Shown here: positions 48,414 through 58,766 of the stretch, piece after piece
Numbering within the stretch: the stretch's first letter is position 1
How the letters are laid out: every line of letters begins with the position of its first letter
Source of the DNA: Gracilaria gracilis
Taxonomy: Eukaryota; Rhodophyta; Florideophyceae; Gracilariales; Gracilariaceae
Length of the DNA stretch: 64,000 nt
Assembly (NCBI GenBank): GCA_030374805.1
Contig: JARGSG010000026.1
Location: 186,001-250,000, forward strand
Direction of reading: 5' to 3'
Translations under genes and position numbers: made by a program
Notes under the pieces: generated by a model
Told to the model about the DNA's origin: nothing
The model's input: only the letters and a program-made list of their open reading frames with translations
Databases searched by the model: none

Positions 48414-49490
48414 CTAATCTTCATACACTCGACATTCATCGCTTTCTGGATTCTCCTCACAGTATTGCTCAAGAACCTCGTCCGTCTGCATTTGTGGGTC
48501 TAGGGACTTTTCCTCTGCAGGCTCCATATCCCACGCATCTCCAGGCATGAATGCCGAAGCAGCATCCGGCGTCGTGACCGCGCCAGCGGCATCGGGGCCG
48601 TAAGTAGCACGCAAGTATTCGCAGATTTCGGCACTTTCGAACATGGCAATATCAGTATTTGGATCCACCAGGTACGGTACTTGGAACCTACCCACCATAT
48701 CCTTGAGTTCGGCCCTTTTCACTGAGCCCCTTGCCGTGGTGTGTAGGAAGTACGGCAACTCCAGTTCCGCAAGCGTCTCGCGCACAAGACGAACGAACGG
48801 AGAAGCTTCATACCCCCACAGTTCGAGGGGCTTACCGGCAGGCACTGTCTTGCTCATTCGAGCGCGACCACGTCCTCTGCGGAAGCTGGCTGCAAGTCCC
48901 GCGGTCAAGGTGGTGACATTACTGATGACAAGTGGTACACGCGCACCAGAAGGTCCATACGTCTTGTACAAGTACTTGATGATGTCGTCTGATTCGTAGC
49001 CAGAAAAGTCGGTGTTCGGGTCGATTAGATACGGAAACTGGGCCTTTCCACCCGTGTCCGTGACGAATTGACGATAGAGAACGCCGTCCTTCGGGCAAGG
49101 GAACACCAGCACATCCAGATCAAGCATGGTGACAGCCTCCCGTACCTTCCTACAGAAAGGGCAGGCCTCGAACTCGAAGAGGCGCAACGGAATTGTGGGC
49201 TTTGACTTGGGCAGTGTTGCTGAGTACTCGACGAGTTTTCCATCTTCAGTCTTTAGTCGATAGCCTTCCACAAAGACGCCCGCATACGCTCTGAGCAGCT
49301 GACCGGCACTGCCTTGTGCTATGTCGATCGCCTTGTCAGGACGGATGTAAAAGCGACGCGGCTTTGGCGGAGAAAAGTCTTTCGGGGGCTCCGGTTTGGT
49401 GGCGGTGGCTACCGGCGTGGCGTAACGCTTCGCAGTGGCGAGCGCTCTCCGCTGCACGCGGAGTAAAGGTATGCTTGTGACAAACGCCAT
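48414..49490 (-). CDS. Plastid-type protein with two thioredoxin-fold (GST_N-like) domains and a CP12-like C-terminal tail
   Basis: The ATG at 49490 gives 358 residues. An Arg/Ala/Thr-rich transit-like N-terminus (about 1-45) precedes two related GST_N/glutaredoxin-like domains. The first, ~100-182, has LFEFEACPFCRKVREAV with a complete C110-P-F-C113 and ends in FPYLIDPNTDFSGYESDDIIKYLYKTYG. The second, ~221-300, repeats it as LELWGYEASPFVRLVRETL, where the cysteines are Ser and Val, and ends VPYLVDPNTDIAMFESAEICEYLRATYG. Tandem proteins of this type occur in cyanobacteria, algae and plant chloroplasts. The last 28 residues end LEQYCEENPESDECRVYED. This matches the extreme C-terminus of CP12 (C-x8-C, DECR-Y-D/E), the part that binds GAPDH. 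The tail is joined in the same exon, so it is not a splicing artefact of the model. Confidence 0.85.
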   Translation of the reverse strand: MAFVTSIPLLRVQRRALATAKRYATPVATATKPEPPKDFSPPKPRRFYIRPDKAIDIAQGSAGQLLRAYAGVFVEGYRLKTEDGKLVEYSATLPKSKPTIPLRLFEFEACPFCRKVREAVTMLDLDVLVFPCPKDGVLYRQFVTDTGGKAQFPYLIDPNTDFSGYESDDIIKYLYKTYGPSGARVPLVISNVTTLTAGLAASFRRGRGRARMSKTVPAGKPLELWGYEASPFVRLVRETLAELELPYFLHTTARGSVKRAELKDMVGRFQVPYLVDPNTDIAMFESAEICEYLRATYGPDAAGAVTTPDAASAFMPGDAWDMEPAEEKSLDPQMQTDEVLEQYCEENPESDECRVYED

Positions 49491-50303
49491 CTAAGCCAAG
49501 TTGTTGTTTTCTGTCCACGAAGCCGGACTGAAGGCTGGCGCGTCAGTCAACTGGCAGATGCAGCTACACGATAGTTGCCCAGGGTGATGGTCGAACTCCG
49601 GATCTGCTATCTACGAGGAGATGTCGCTTCTTCCGAAATTGTAGAGCGACATCTGCAGCCAAGTGCGACGCAGCGATTGGCCACCACGCCGTCAAAGCAC
49701 TTTATTTCCGCCTCCCTGCCACGTCGTTTCCGCGAGCGTACGGCTGCGCAGCGGCCAAGATATTCCGGCGCCAGGTGCAAAGAAACAGAAAAGCAATGAC
49801 GTGTGCACGTCGCGCACGTGTGTGCAATCGCCGCTGGCACCATTCTGTCTGCAGTGCAGACTCTGCACGCATGATCGTTACAACGGATCACCCGCCTCAT
49901 CTCGCGCCGCTGCGCACAGTGCACTGCCACGCTGTGGCTGGCACAACTCGCGCGCCCATTGGATGGTTCGTGGATTGCAGTGCCAGTGGTACATTTTGAG
50001 TGCTTACCGCGTGCGCGCGCGCGGTAACCACCGCGGCGCTGGTTCGTCGCCACGCAACGACTCACCGACGCGCGTCTGCATCGCACGTCGCCTATTTTGG
50101 AAACGCGTCCCCCGCCCCATCTCGTGCCGCGTAACCCAGACAAGTCCGGGAATCCCTGTAACCTTTCCCTTGAGCGACCTACTTGAGCCGTCTCGCTTCG
50201 CGCGCTATAAAGCTCCCTTTATCGCACACTTTCTGCCTCTCGATTCGTCGCTCAATCTTATCTCCTTCCTTGTGCCCGCCACGCTGGTGTGTACAATTCA
50301 AGC
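49491..50303. other. G+C-rich divergent intergenic region
   Basis: About 810 bp shared by the divergent CP12-tailed and GRAM-domain genes. It is visibly G+C-rich, with CGCGCGCGCGG at 50013-50023, resembling the island before the MFS gene. It is probably a bidirectional promoter region. Confidence 0.5.
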
Positions 50304-51332
50304 ATGAAGGTACCGCGCCCGAAAAGTCTCGCGCAAACCCCGGAGCCTTCTACCGCCACAAGTCTTTCTCTGCTTGACTCCAAAGAAGTGGTCCCACCAT
50401 TTACTCTCCCCCCCTCGCCCAGTCTAGACCCGCCCATCGCAACCTTCCGAGCGTCGTGCATGCGAAAGACACGACGCCCACAAGGTCTCAACGTCGGTCG
50501 TCTGTACGTCACGGATACGCAGCTCGTTTTTGCCGCCAAATATCTCAACGTCGCACCCGAAGATGCTAACGTCACAATAGAGCTGTCAGAAGTGCATCAC
50601 GTGCGTCGAGCAGGCTGCTTCAAGCGAGTGTTACCGCATGGCGTTCTTGTCAAGTGTCGACCGGGTCCGGATTATTTGATGGTCATGCCGTGTGCCGATC
50701 ACCAGGAAAAGCTTATCAAGCTACTCAATCAGGTACTTGCGCGTGTTCCACGCCCGAAACGTAGCGTCAAGGACGCTCTTGTGCGACTAGCGTCCGACTC
50801 CTCAACCGAACGTGTCAGCAATGGTGCTGAGAGGGATGCGTTGCGTGCGAAGGCTTCGAACATTTCTCCCACCCAAAACAGTCACCCCGATGCAAGCGCG
50901 TCCAAATTGAACGGCTCTTCTGAAAGACTAGCTGCATTTTTTGGGAAGCGTAAGAAGAAGAGCGATATCACCGAGGAGAGCACCACTCCGTACACAAGCA
51001 ACGATCATATGGAGAGCACCCCAAACCTAAAGTTCCAGCAGTCTCCGACAGCGATCAAGCCCTTGCACGATGAAGCTCGAAACAACAGTTCCTCCAAAGG
51101 ATTCGCGTTTGCTACCGACATCACTTCGCAGATGGTGGAGATGACGCTGTCGGTCCCTATCCCCGATGTGAGCGCTGTTGTTGAGCACGTGCAGTCCTTT
51201 AGGTCCTCAGAAACTCTGTTTTTCTTTCTGGCAACGGCTTTCCTTCTTATCACAACGTATGGAATCCTATCTTCAGTTAGGATGATGAGCTTTCGCTTAG
51301 CAGTTATCAAGGAGATGGTCAGCCGAAGGTAG
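50304..51332 (+). CDS. GRAM-domain protein with C-terminal transmembrane anchor
   Basis: From the ATG at 50304 there are 342 residues. Residues ~45-150 look like a GRAM/PH-like domain: FRASCMRKTRRPQGLNVGRLYVTDTQLVFAAKYL, then IELSEVHHVRRAG and a VLVKCRPGPDYLMVMPCADHQEKLIKLLNQVL ending. A Ser/Lys-rich linker follows, and residues ~299-318 (SETLFFFLATAFLLITTYGIL) are a single membrane helix. GRAM-TM proteins often act at ER-plasma membrane contact sites in lipid transfer or tethering, but no VASt/StART-like lipid-transfer domain is visible here, so it may be a tether or adaptor. There is no transit or signal peptide. Confidence 0.75.
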   Translation: MKVPRPKSLAQTPEPSTATSLSLLDSKEVVPPFTLPPSPSLDPPIATFRASCMRKTRRPQGLNVGRLYVTDTQLVFAAKYLNVAPEDANVTIELSEVHHVRRAGCFKRVLPHGVLVKCRPGPDYLMVMPCADHQEKLIKLLNQVLARVPRPKRSVKDALVRLASDSSTERVSNGAERDALRAKASNISPTQNSHPDASASKLNGSSERLAAFFGKRKKKSDITEESTTPYTSNDHMESTPNLKFQQSPTAIKPLHDEARNNSSSKGFAFATDITSQMVEMTLSVPIPDVSAVVEHVQSFRSSETLFFFLATAFLLITTYGILSSVRMMSFRLAVIKEMVSRR

Positions 51333-51586
51333 ATACCTTTGTGGTCTAACATGTACAAACATAAACTGCACAGCACTTACTATTTTTCTTGCTTTCTGTA
51401 ACGAGAAAGAGTTTTCTACCGAAGAAGCATAGTTGAAACTTGCACGTCCGATGAGCAGTAGGCAAGGCATGCAACGGCAAAAGAGCTCATCTAATTCTTC
51501 CCTGAGTGCGTAGCTGTCGGCTTCTAGCCAATAGTGAAACTGTTTATCGTAACCTATTGCCTCAACTTGTAACATTGTTGACAGCA

Positions 51587-54500
51587 TTACTGGTTTGAAG
51601 ACTTTGAATTCAAGCGCAGCCTTCGATACGGAGGCATTTCCGTGTTTTCACTTGTGTTTGCGGGTCGAGACCCAGAGGAGTAACCTGCTCCGGAGGATCG
51701 GGGCCCAGAATTTGGCAGACCACTTGGCTTCCCCTCGCCTGCCAGTCTGCTCTGCAGAGCAGCCAAGCCGCGTGGCTTATCGCCGGTTCGTTCCGAATGA
51801 GCAGAGTAGCTACTCGGTCTTTGAGCCTGCTTCTGTGCCAGAGCGGCTAGTCCTGAAGGCTTCTCTACGCGCTGACCTACACCCGGTGAACTGGTCGGTC
51901 TTTCGGAGGACCGCAAGGATGGCGGCGCTACGTCGGGCTGCTTTCGCGTTAATCTCTGCGCGAGGCTTAAACCTCCAGGACCAGTCGGTTTGTCGACTGG
52001 TCGTGGACCCGGCACGGCGGCAGCACGACTTCGTACCGGTATTGGCGCATTTCCTATACCCGGAGTTTGCCGGGGACCGGCATCCATTCCACCAGCACCC
52101 CTGGTGCGGTTGAATGCGCCAGGGACGTATTTTCCTCTAGGAGCTGCAGCCATCTTCCTCGTCATTTCTTCTCGTTCGGCAGCTTCACGTGCTCGCCTCG
52201 CAGCCTCTGCTGCTTCTCTTTCTTCAGCTTCCGCCTTCTCTCGAGCCGTTCGTTCTTCTTCCTCGCGTTGCTCACGCTCGCGTGCCTCTTCCTCTTCGCG
52301 AATGGCAGCCTGTTCAGCCTCACGGGCAGCTTGGGCATCGGCACGCTCCCTTTCTTTCCGCGCCCATGATTCGAAGTCTTTGTCCACTCTTATCATCAGA
52401 TCTGCCATGTACTGCTGAAGAGTAGGCATAATGCGATTAGTCCTCCCCTTATCTTCAAGAGCCCTCGAATGATTCTTCTTTGCTTCTTTGAGCTCACGCG
52501 ATGTAATATCTTCCGTAAGCTTCGATAACTCTGTGACCTCCTTTTCGTGGGCTTCAATCAACAACGGCCATTCTTCCTCTCGCGTGGTACGCTCCATATG
52601 ATTGAGATGGGAAGCTAACTGCAAAACCCTCTTCTTCATTTCGGCGTGCTCCTTCAGCTCTTTCTCCTTTTCTCTCGTCATTCGCTCTTCCCTTTCAGCA
52701 TCTTCCTCTGCGTCCCCACCAATTACTCCAGACCGAGTAGCAGAGTCCGTAAACAAACTCTCCATCGGAGCTTCTGCCTGTTTCCGCATTTCTTCGTGGC
52801 GACGCTTAGCTTCCTCTTGCTTGCGGCGCTGCTCTGCCAGTGCAAGTTCGCGAGCAGCGGCAAGTTTCTTCTGCTTGACGGCTTCGGCCATTCTCCTTTC
52901 CGCCTCTTCTTTACGGCGCTCAATAATCCCCCGACGGCGAAGAATGTTTGACTCCTCCTCGGGCAATCCAGCCTTAGCCTTTGCAATAGCCATCCTCCTA
53001 CGTAACGCAACCTTCCTCTCCTTCTCTAGTGCCACTGCAATCACCTCCTGGTCCGACGCGCTTTCGGCAGACTTTCTTGCGTTCTCCATTAACATCTTCG
53101 AGGTGAGTGCCATTCGGCGAGCAAGACGGCCGAGCTGTGTTCGCATGCCATCTGTGGAGAATAGTTCGCTTTCAAATCGAAGACACTGATTCTGATAGTC
53201 AAACCTAACCGCCAGTGACCTCGTCTTCAATGCCATAAGGGCTGTTTCTTCGACTTCACTGTATTCGGCAAAATCAGCAACCTTCTTCATATGATCTAGT
53301 CGCATTACATCATATACGCGACCAAGTTGCTCAAGTAGGCGGAATATAGCTGCCCGACGCAGTGGCGCGGCGTATTCCTTCAGGATCTCCTTAGAGTTCA
53401 CAAAATCCAGTATCTTCTTGAAACGGTTCGAAAATTGCAATGGTGCCATTTCACCCTCAAGAAGATTGTACAGATCTTGAAGCTCCGGATGGCATGCTTC
53501 CCCAACCCCCCTTGCCAATAATTCAGAAAGCAGCGGACGTCTTTTGGCAGCAGTTGAATACCCGAGGAGAGCAGCCATTCGAGCATGACGAGCAGCATTC
53601 TCATTTGTAGGGGAGCCAAGTACGTTTGTAATCACCCCGTAGGACTCCGATAACACGGCTGAACGATCGTCATAAACAGGAATAGAAAGGGCCGCTAACA
53701 CAAGTCTTGATGCCATTGTTTGTGCGTCCTCTGCTGATAAGTTTTTGTTCTGTTTGACAGACAAGGTGTACAACTTGTACAATGCATGAGCGTGATAAAG
53801 ATAGTTTCCGGATACCCAAAAGACTTGCATTAACTTGTCGTAGTAAATACTCATGTGCTGTGGTTTCGCCTTAGTCTTGCCCAACGTCATTATGAGGTGT
53901 ATGTCTTCAATGGTGCGATAAGCCTCTTGCCAATGTTCTAAAGTTACTGCAGTGGAGAGCTGAATGAATCGGGTCTCCATGAATTTCTGCAGGGTCTCCG
54001 CGTCGGTGATCTTGACATCATTCGGTGAGTTTCTGGTGTTGTTCATCAGTTGGTTCAAATGCTGTCTGAGCATATCGCATAGTCTCCTAAACTCCATAAA
54101 GCGCTTGTACTTAAGGCAAAACTTGAAGGCCTTCACCGATATATTGTGATAGCACAGCTCAAGCTTGTTGTGAGACTTGACAATATCCACAACAACACGA
54201 TATACCTCCCACAGAAAACGCATCCACGGGACGACCTGTTGACGATCAATTCGCTCCTTAGTAAGTGCGTGTCCAGCTGCTTCCAAAAGTAAAGTCTCAG
54301 GGGTCTCCATAGCTTCATCTTCAAGATCTTCCGCCTTCTCCAGAATGGCCTCATCAACGGTTTTACGCGCATTCTCGGTACGCTTCTCTGCAAGGTCTAC
54401 GAGGAATCTGACGACATCTTCAAGTGAGGATACGTTCGACTGCATGCACATGGCACGGTACTTGTGCAGCGCTTCCTTGACCATTGCCGGCTGACGAAGC

Positions 54501-54857
54501 TCGACGCTCAGCTCCATGAGCTTCATCATTATACCTTCGTAGGTCTTGCTCCATTGTCGACGTCGTGTTTGGTTGTCAGTGATGATATCGTACAGCGCCT
54601 GGTTTGCATCTGACACCTCGCCAACTTCAACAAGCTCTGTGTTTATTGCAAGAAAAGGGTTTATTAAGAACTGTTAGACATCATATGCGATCACGGAGGT
54701 CGACTGGCCAAATGATCGACGGCAATGGCCACGCCTTAAGAATGAGCGACAACTTACGGGCAACTCGGCTCAGTGCGTTTTCCGGTTTGAGACCAACGTC
54801 ACGGCGGTCCCAGCGGGAGTAGCCCCCGCCGTACATTCTGTGCCCACGCCTCGACAT
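51587..54857 (-). CDS. EIF3A: Eukaryotic translation initiation factor 3 subunit A, two exons
   Basis: Exon 1 (54857-54758) and exon 2 (54636-51587) join in phase 1 over a 121-bp intron (donor GTAAGT, acceptor ACACAG), giving 1049 residues. The join restores the eIF3a start: LKPENALSRVAQLVEVGEVSDANQALYDIIT, where other eukaryotes have -KPENALKRA-E-I-VG---AL--L-D-I. The middle contains the PCI region (around 330-540). From about residue 560 a long charged coiled-coil follows, with the ALEKERKVALRRRMAIAKAKAG and RRRGIIERRKEEAERR repeats typical of the spectrin-like domain. The C-terminus is a disordered Arg/Pro/Gly/Ser region (RGAGGMDAGPRQTPGIGNAP). eIF3a scaffolds the eIF3 complex on the 40S subunit. 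Confidence 0.95.
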
Positions 54858-56169
54858 GGTGAGCTGCCGTAGTTAACCTGGGACCAGTTCACGCCAAACG
54901 AAATTACTCGCGTTCGTAGATGGCGATCCTAACACTTTCCGCCTTGCTTCAAGAGTGCAGATCTTTCAGTGGCACGTCGGCCTTGTTCTGGTCTAATGTT
55001 ATGCAGGACGACGGCCAAGCCATGGTCGGCCCAACCCGCAGTCTCGTCTGTGATTGGCTCTCACTTCGGCTTCATTATCAAAAAAACGTTTACACGTATG
55101 TTAAAAAAGACTAATTTTTTGAGATTCCATTTGCCGGGCAGCAACAGAACCGCGGCATCTTGGCGCCACAGCTCGAGTTTTGTTTTGTTCGGGTCTTCGG
55201 GCAGTAGAGTTGAGTCCAGGCCTTAGGACGTACGCCCATCCAACTGGCCAAGGGTGATTGTTCATCTGTTCTATAGAGAAGTTTCTATGGATCAATTGCT
55301 TCTGAGGGTCACTGAGCTATGAATCGGAGCACGAATCAAAACTGTCCCACTTCTTCCACTGCACCTAGAGAAGAACGAGAATGACGGTTTAGAGAACCCC
55401 AGCGTGGTATGCTATTCATCAGAGTTCCCTGGTAACCTTTCTTTGTAACCTGCTTCTCTCCTGAAGATTTTCGTTGAAGAGCAGGCACTTGGCGTTGCAG
55501 TACAATGCTCTCCATTGGCTTTTGGAAGTTGGAGTTCAAGAGGGAAGCCCTCTCTCTTTCTCTTTTATTAGTACGGTAACCTAATTACAACGTAGCGCAG
55601 ACCGTTGATTTTCAACGAGTTGAGAATCAAATACGGTGGGAGTTTTCTCATAACATTGATCTTCACACTGAAGAGTGTTCTGTTTCTACTGTTGGAACCA
55701 AGTCTCCTATTCAGCCCCTTGGTAGAGTCTTCTAGAGTGCTTCCAGTTTTGGTCACTTCTTATTTACACAGCTGTAACTGCTATGAATGGCGGTCTTGAA
55801 CTACTTGCTTTCAAAAAGCCACAAAAGAACAGTATCAACAAACACAAGTGTAGAATGTAGGAATACTCCATGGAATATTTTATTAGGCGCAACATAGATA
55901 CAACCGTTTTGGCTGAAAACCGAACTCCACCGTATTTCCCCACTTCTTGTAGTCATGGAATGACTTACCCTTGTAGAAAGACTACCACTCGCGCTTCTTC
56001 TTCTTTATGTGAAACACGGACGTTGATTTAGTCGTCACGCAAAGGGTTGATAAAAAGCACAACAGCCAAAAGGACTACCCGCTATATCGAAGCCACCAAT
56101 CACAGACCCATAGCCGTGCTACACACAGTGCTACTATACATAGTTACAACGAAACATCCTGCCCCAGTA
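54858..56169. other. Intergenic region upstream of eIF3a
   Basis: About 1.3 kb between the 5' end of eIF3a and the 3' end of the zinc-finger gene (same strand). No gene is recognised. Confidence 0.45.
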
Positions 56170-56949
56170 CTAATGGCACTGCTTTTGATGCTGCATCAGT
56201 TCTTCACGGTCCAAGAATGCAGTTGCGCAAAGGCCGCAAATCGACCAAGCATTTGTACTTGCGAAATCAATAGCCCGACAAGCTTCTTCATCTTGGTCCC
56301 GGTTCAAATGAACAGTTTTCAAATGCTCGATCATATTAGAGAAATCGCCATCGCACTTGAAGTCACAAGTGATGCAATACGCAGCTGCAGCTTCTTCATG
56401 TGCATAATCGGCTAGATCAATAGCGTATTTCATTACCTCTTCTTCTTCGGATTCCCAAAATAGCCGAAGAGAGACACCGACCTGCTTTAAGCACTTTGAG
56501 ACATTTTTAATGCTTTGATGTATGTCTCGATGTGCCTTGAACATACCGCCGCGATCAAGTCGAGAGAGAGTTCCACTTTTTTCGGGGGTGAAAACCTTGA
56601 CGATGAACTTTTCTGCCCCTATAGGTCGAGCGTCGCATAGAGCATAGTTTTCAGATTCTCTACCGCCTACTTTAGCAAGTTCATGTGATGTAGTTGCGGC
56701 GAAACTCAAACACCGTAGGAGAGCGCGTAGAGAGGTTTGACGGCCATTGTCACATTGCAGACAGAGAGGCCGGTGAAACTCGATGGCACAGGTCTTAGTT
56801 CGAAGTATAGCGACCCATCCTGCCCGAACTTTGGATGGCTCTCTGCTTTCATTACACGAACTGGCAATGTGAAAATGAAAGACTGTCTCAGAGGGCTTCA
56901 TGATGGACTGATTGTATTCGAAAAGACTTGGAAGTTTTTCTGTGACCAT
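56170..56949 (-). CDS. Protein with two C2H2-type zinc fingers and a possible degenerate RNase H-like region
   Basis: From the ATG at 56949 the product has 259 residues; an alternative ATG is at 56901, and an upstream exon cannot be excluded. The C-terminus carries two finger-like units, YCITCDFKCDGDFSNMIEHLKTVH and SICGLCATAFLDREELMQHQKQCH, each C-x2-C-x~12-H-x3-4-[HC]. The N-terminal half has the outline of an RNase H fold: FHFHIASSCNE, RAGWVAIL, RQTSLRALLRCLSFA and, before the fingers, YAIDLADYAHEEAA. These correspond to D-G-S-C, G-W---L, R-E-L-A---AL and D-LA--A in true enzymes. The usual first Asp is Ala and the usual Glu is absent, so catalysis is unlikely. The RNase H reading is tentative; the fingers are clear. 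Confidence 0.6.
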   Translation of the reverse strand: MVTEKLPSLFEYNQSIMKPSETVFHFHIASSCNESREPSKVRAGWVAILRTKTCAIEFHRPLCLQCDNGRQTSLRALLRCLSFAATTSHELAKVGGRESENYALCDARPIGAEKFIVKVFTPEKSGTLSRLDRGGMFKAHRDIHQSIKNVSKCLKQVGVSLRLFWESEEEEVMKYAIDLADYAHEEAAAAYCITCDFKCDGDFSNMIEHLKTVHLNRDQDEEACRAIDFASTNAWSICGLCATAFLDREELMQHQKQCH

Positions 56950-57645
56950 CAAACACTTCAGAGAAATCTGTATAAGGAGGATGGGAACTGAACCCACACA
57001 AAGTGCTGGAAAAGACAGGACAAACTGTAAACGGGCGCCAACAGAGATGGTCGTGAAGAACGCTCGCGTGAGGGAAAACTAGATTCTTTGAACTTCTCAT
57101 CAGAGTCAAGGCACGTCCGTTGCGAGGATAGAAAAGTAGTATTCATGGTAGTCGCGAACCACTCTGCTAAGTGTTCTGCGATAGCTGCAGAGCAAGACCT
57201 TTCCTTAACTGCATATCAGCAACAAGTATCAAGGACTACATTCCAGGCGCATTGAAGTTTCCTGGTCTCGAACTGTGCTTACAATTCGCAAGCTTTTCAC
57301 CCCTTTAACATTAGACCGATGACGAGCACAGAGATAGTCCTGGACACCAGGTCTCTACGGTACTTGTATCGATATCACAGCACAGGGTGTCGACCAATCA
57401 TAGTCAGATGATATACGACATCTGAACACATCTTCTACTGCACGCTAATTATTGCAATGTGGAAAGTAGAGATCGTTTTCGATATACCAGCAAGAAGTTA
57501 TGTAGCCTGGACTTGAGTGTCCTTCGTGCCCTCTTTGACAGAATCATTTTAATCATCAACAAAATACGTTAACTCACGAGAAGTGGGGTCTTCGGCGTTT
57601 CTCCAGACTTAACACGCGTTTTCCAAGTCCCGTATCTGTTCAGGT
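56950..57645. other. Intergenic region
   Basis: About 700 bp with no supported gene. A 5' exon of the zinc-finger gene could be hidden here. Confidence 0.4.
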
Positions 57646-58020
57646 TCATTTTCCGCGCAGTCTTTCCCCAATTGATAGATCGTCACCAGCACCCTTTCTT
57701 CCGAAAGCAATTTCTTCAAGCGACTGCCCTGATCGTTTGTACGTCTTCTTCGCCTTTAAGAATTCCGGACAAGGCCTGTAGGCCTTTATAGGCCACCAGT
57801 TCACGACAGCTCCAAGCCCGCCAGCAATTCGTCCAGTCCCATCACAACCGCTGGTTACACCATCTGTTCGTCCGCATGCAGGACATTCGGATTTCTCAGC
57901 CATAGAAGTTATCGCTGGAACTATTCTTCGTTTCGAAACAGTTTGGCTTGGAAGAAACGTTGACGCATTAAAAAACGCTGCGCTTGCTCGTTTTGTTTCA
58001 GATGGCGTTCGGTGCTTCAT
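57646..58020 (-). CDS. Small plastid-like protein with DnaJ-type CxxC remnant
   Basis: The 124-residue product starts with a Ser/Thr/Arg/Ala-rich stretch (1-40) that looks like a transit peptide. The mature part begins ECPACGRTDGVTSGCDGTGRIAGGLGAVVNWWPIKAYRPCPEF. It continues with YKRSGQSLEEIAFGRKG. The C46-x2-C49-x-x-x-G ... C59-D-G-T-G-R spacing resembles half of the cysteine-rich repeat of DnaJ/BSD2-like plastid proteins, and the rest looks like a short conserved plastid domain. The paired second C-x2-C is not complete, so zinc binding is uncertain. The function is unknown; recognition is partial. Confidence 0.55.
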   Translation of the reverse strand: MKHRTPSETKRASAAFFNASTFLPSQTVSKRRIVPAITSMAEKSECPACGRTDGVTSGCDGTGRIAGGLGAVVNWWPIKAYRPCPEFLKAKKTYKRSGQSLEEIAFGRKGAGDDLSIGERLRGK

Positions 58021-58766
58021 AGCGCTCAGTGGTTTGAACTATAGGTCAATTCAGGAGCGATTGGCAACTTGGATAAGAAAGCGCGGGTCAAGAACTTCAA
58101 AATGTTTGTCGGAGCCCTACCTTGAGCGAACAAACGGACCCAATACCGTTGGATTCAAAATCTCTTCGTCGACGGACTGTTCCAAAATGCGGTTCCCTTC
58201 AATAAAGAGAATACCTCTATAGCAGGAGGAAAATCGCCGGTAGTCCTGCCATCCCACTTGTGTAGCACATTAGTATGCTCTCTGAAGCAAGTTAAAATGC
58301 CTCAGGGTAGCCAGTTCTCCGACATTAACATCGATCTGTATCCACTTTGGTGCATTAAGACGGCTGATTGTGGAACTTGAGGTTGGTTCTTCTTCCTTCA
58401 ACCTGTAGTGAGAAAAACAACGAATAGAAAACGGCCAGGTGGTCAAATAACGGGTACAAAACGGAACTCGACACGCCCAACAATGACGCTCCCCAGCAGC
58501 CAATAGCGTGTTACCAGAGTCGTCCCAAGTTTGGTAATGCTTGTCTTCAAGTTCAAAAATTCAAAATCTTTGAGATAAAACATCTGGAACTTCGAATGTT
58601 ATGTTAACCCAAGCCACGACCGCCTAGGCAGTTGGGTCTTCCATTCATGCAACTTGCTTCTAGTTGTATCTCCCGCTTCGCTAAACGTTCTGAGGAGGGT
58701 TGCTGAATTACCTAATCTCGGAGAAGACCCACTGAACGTTCCTAGTTTCATGCTTGTGATTGCGGA
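58021..58766. other. Divergent intergenic region
   Basis: About 750 bp between divergent genes. A 77-codon frame on the minus strand (58270-58503) is unsupported. Confidence 0.4.

Noticed and set aside
52602-53189. 195-codon Ser-rich frame opposite eIF3a
   Set aside because: Charged coiled-coil genes regularly produce long Ser/Arg/Leu shadow frames on the opposite strand; eIF3a explains the region.
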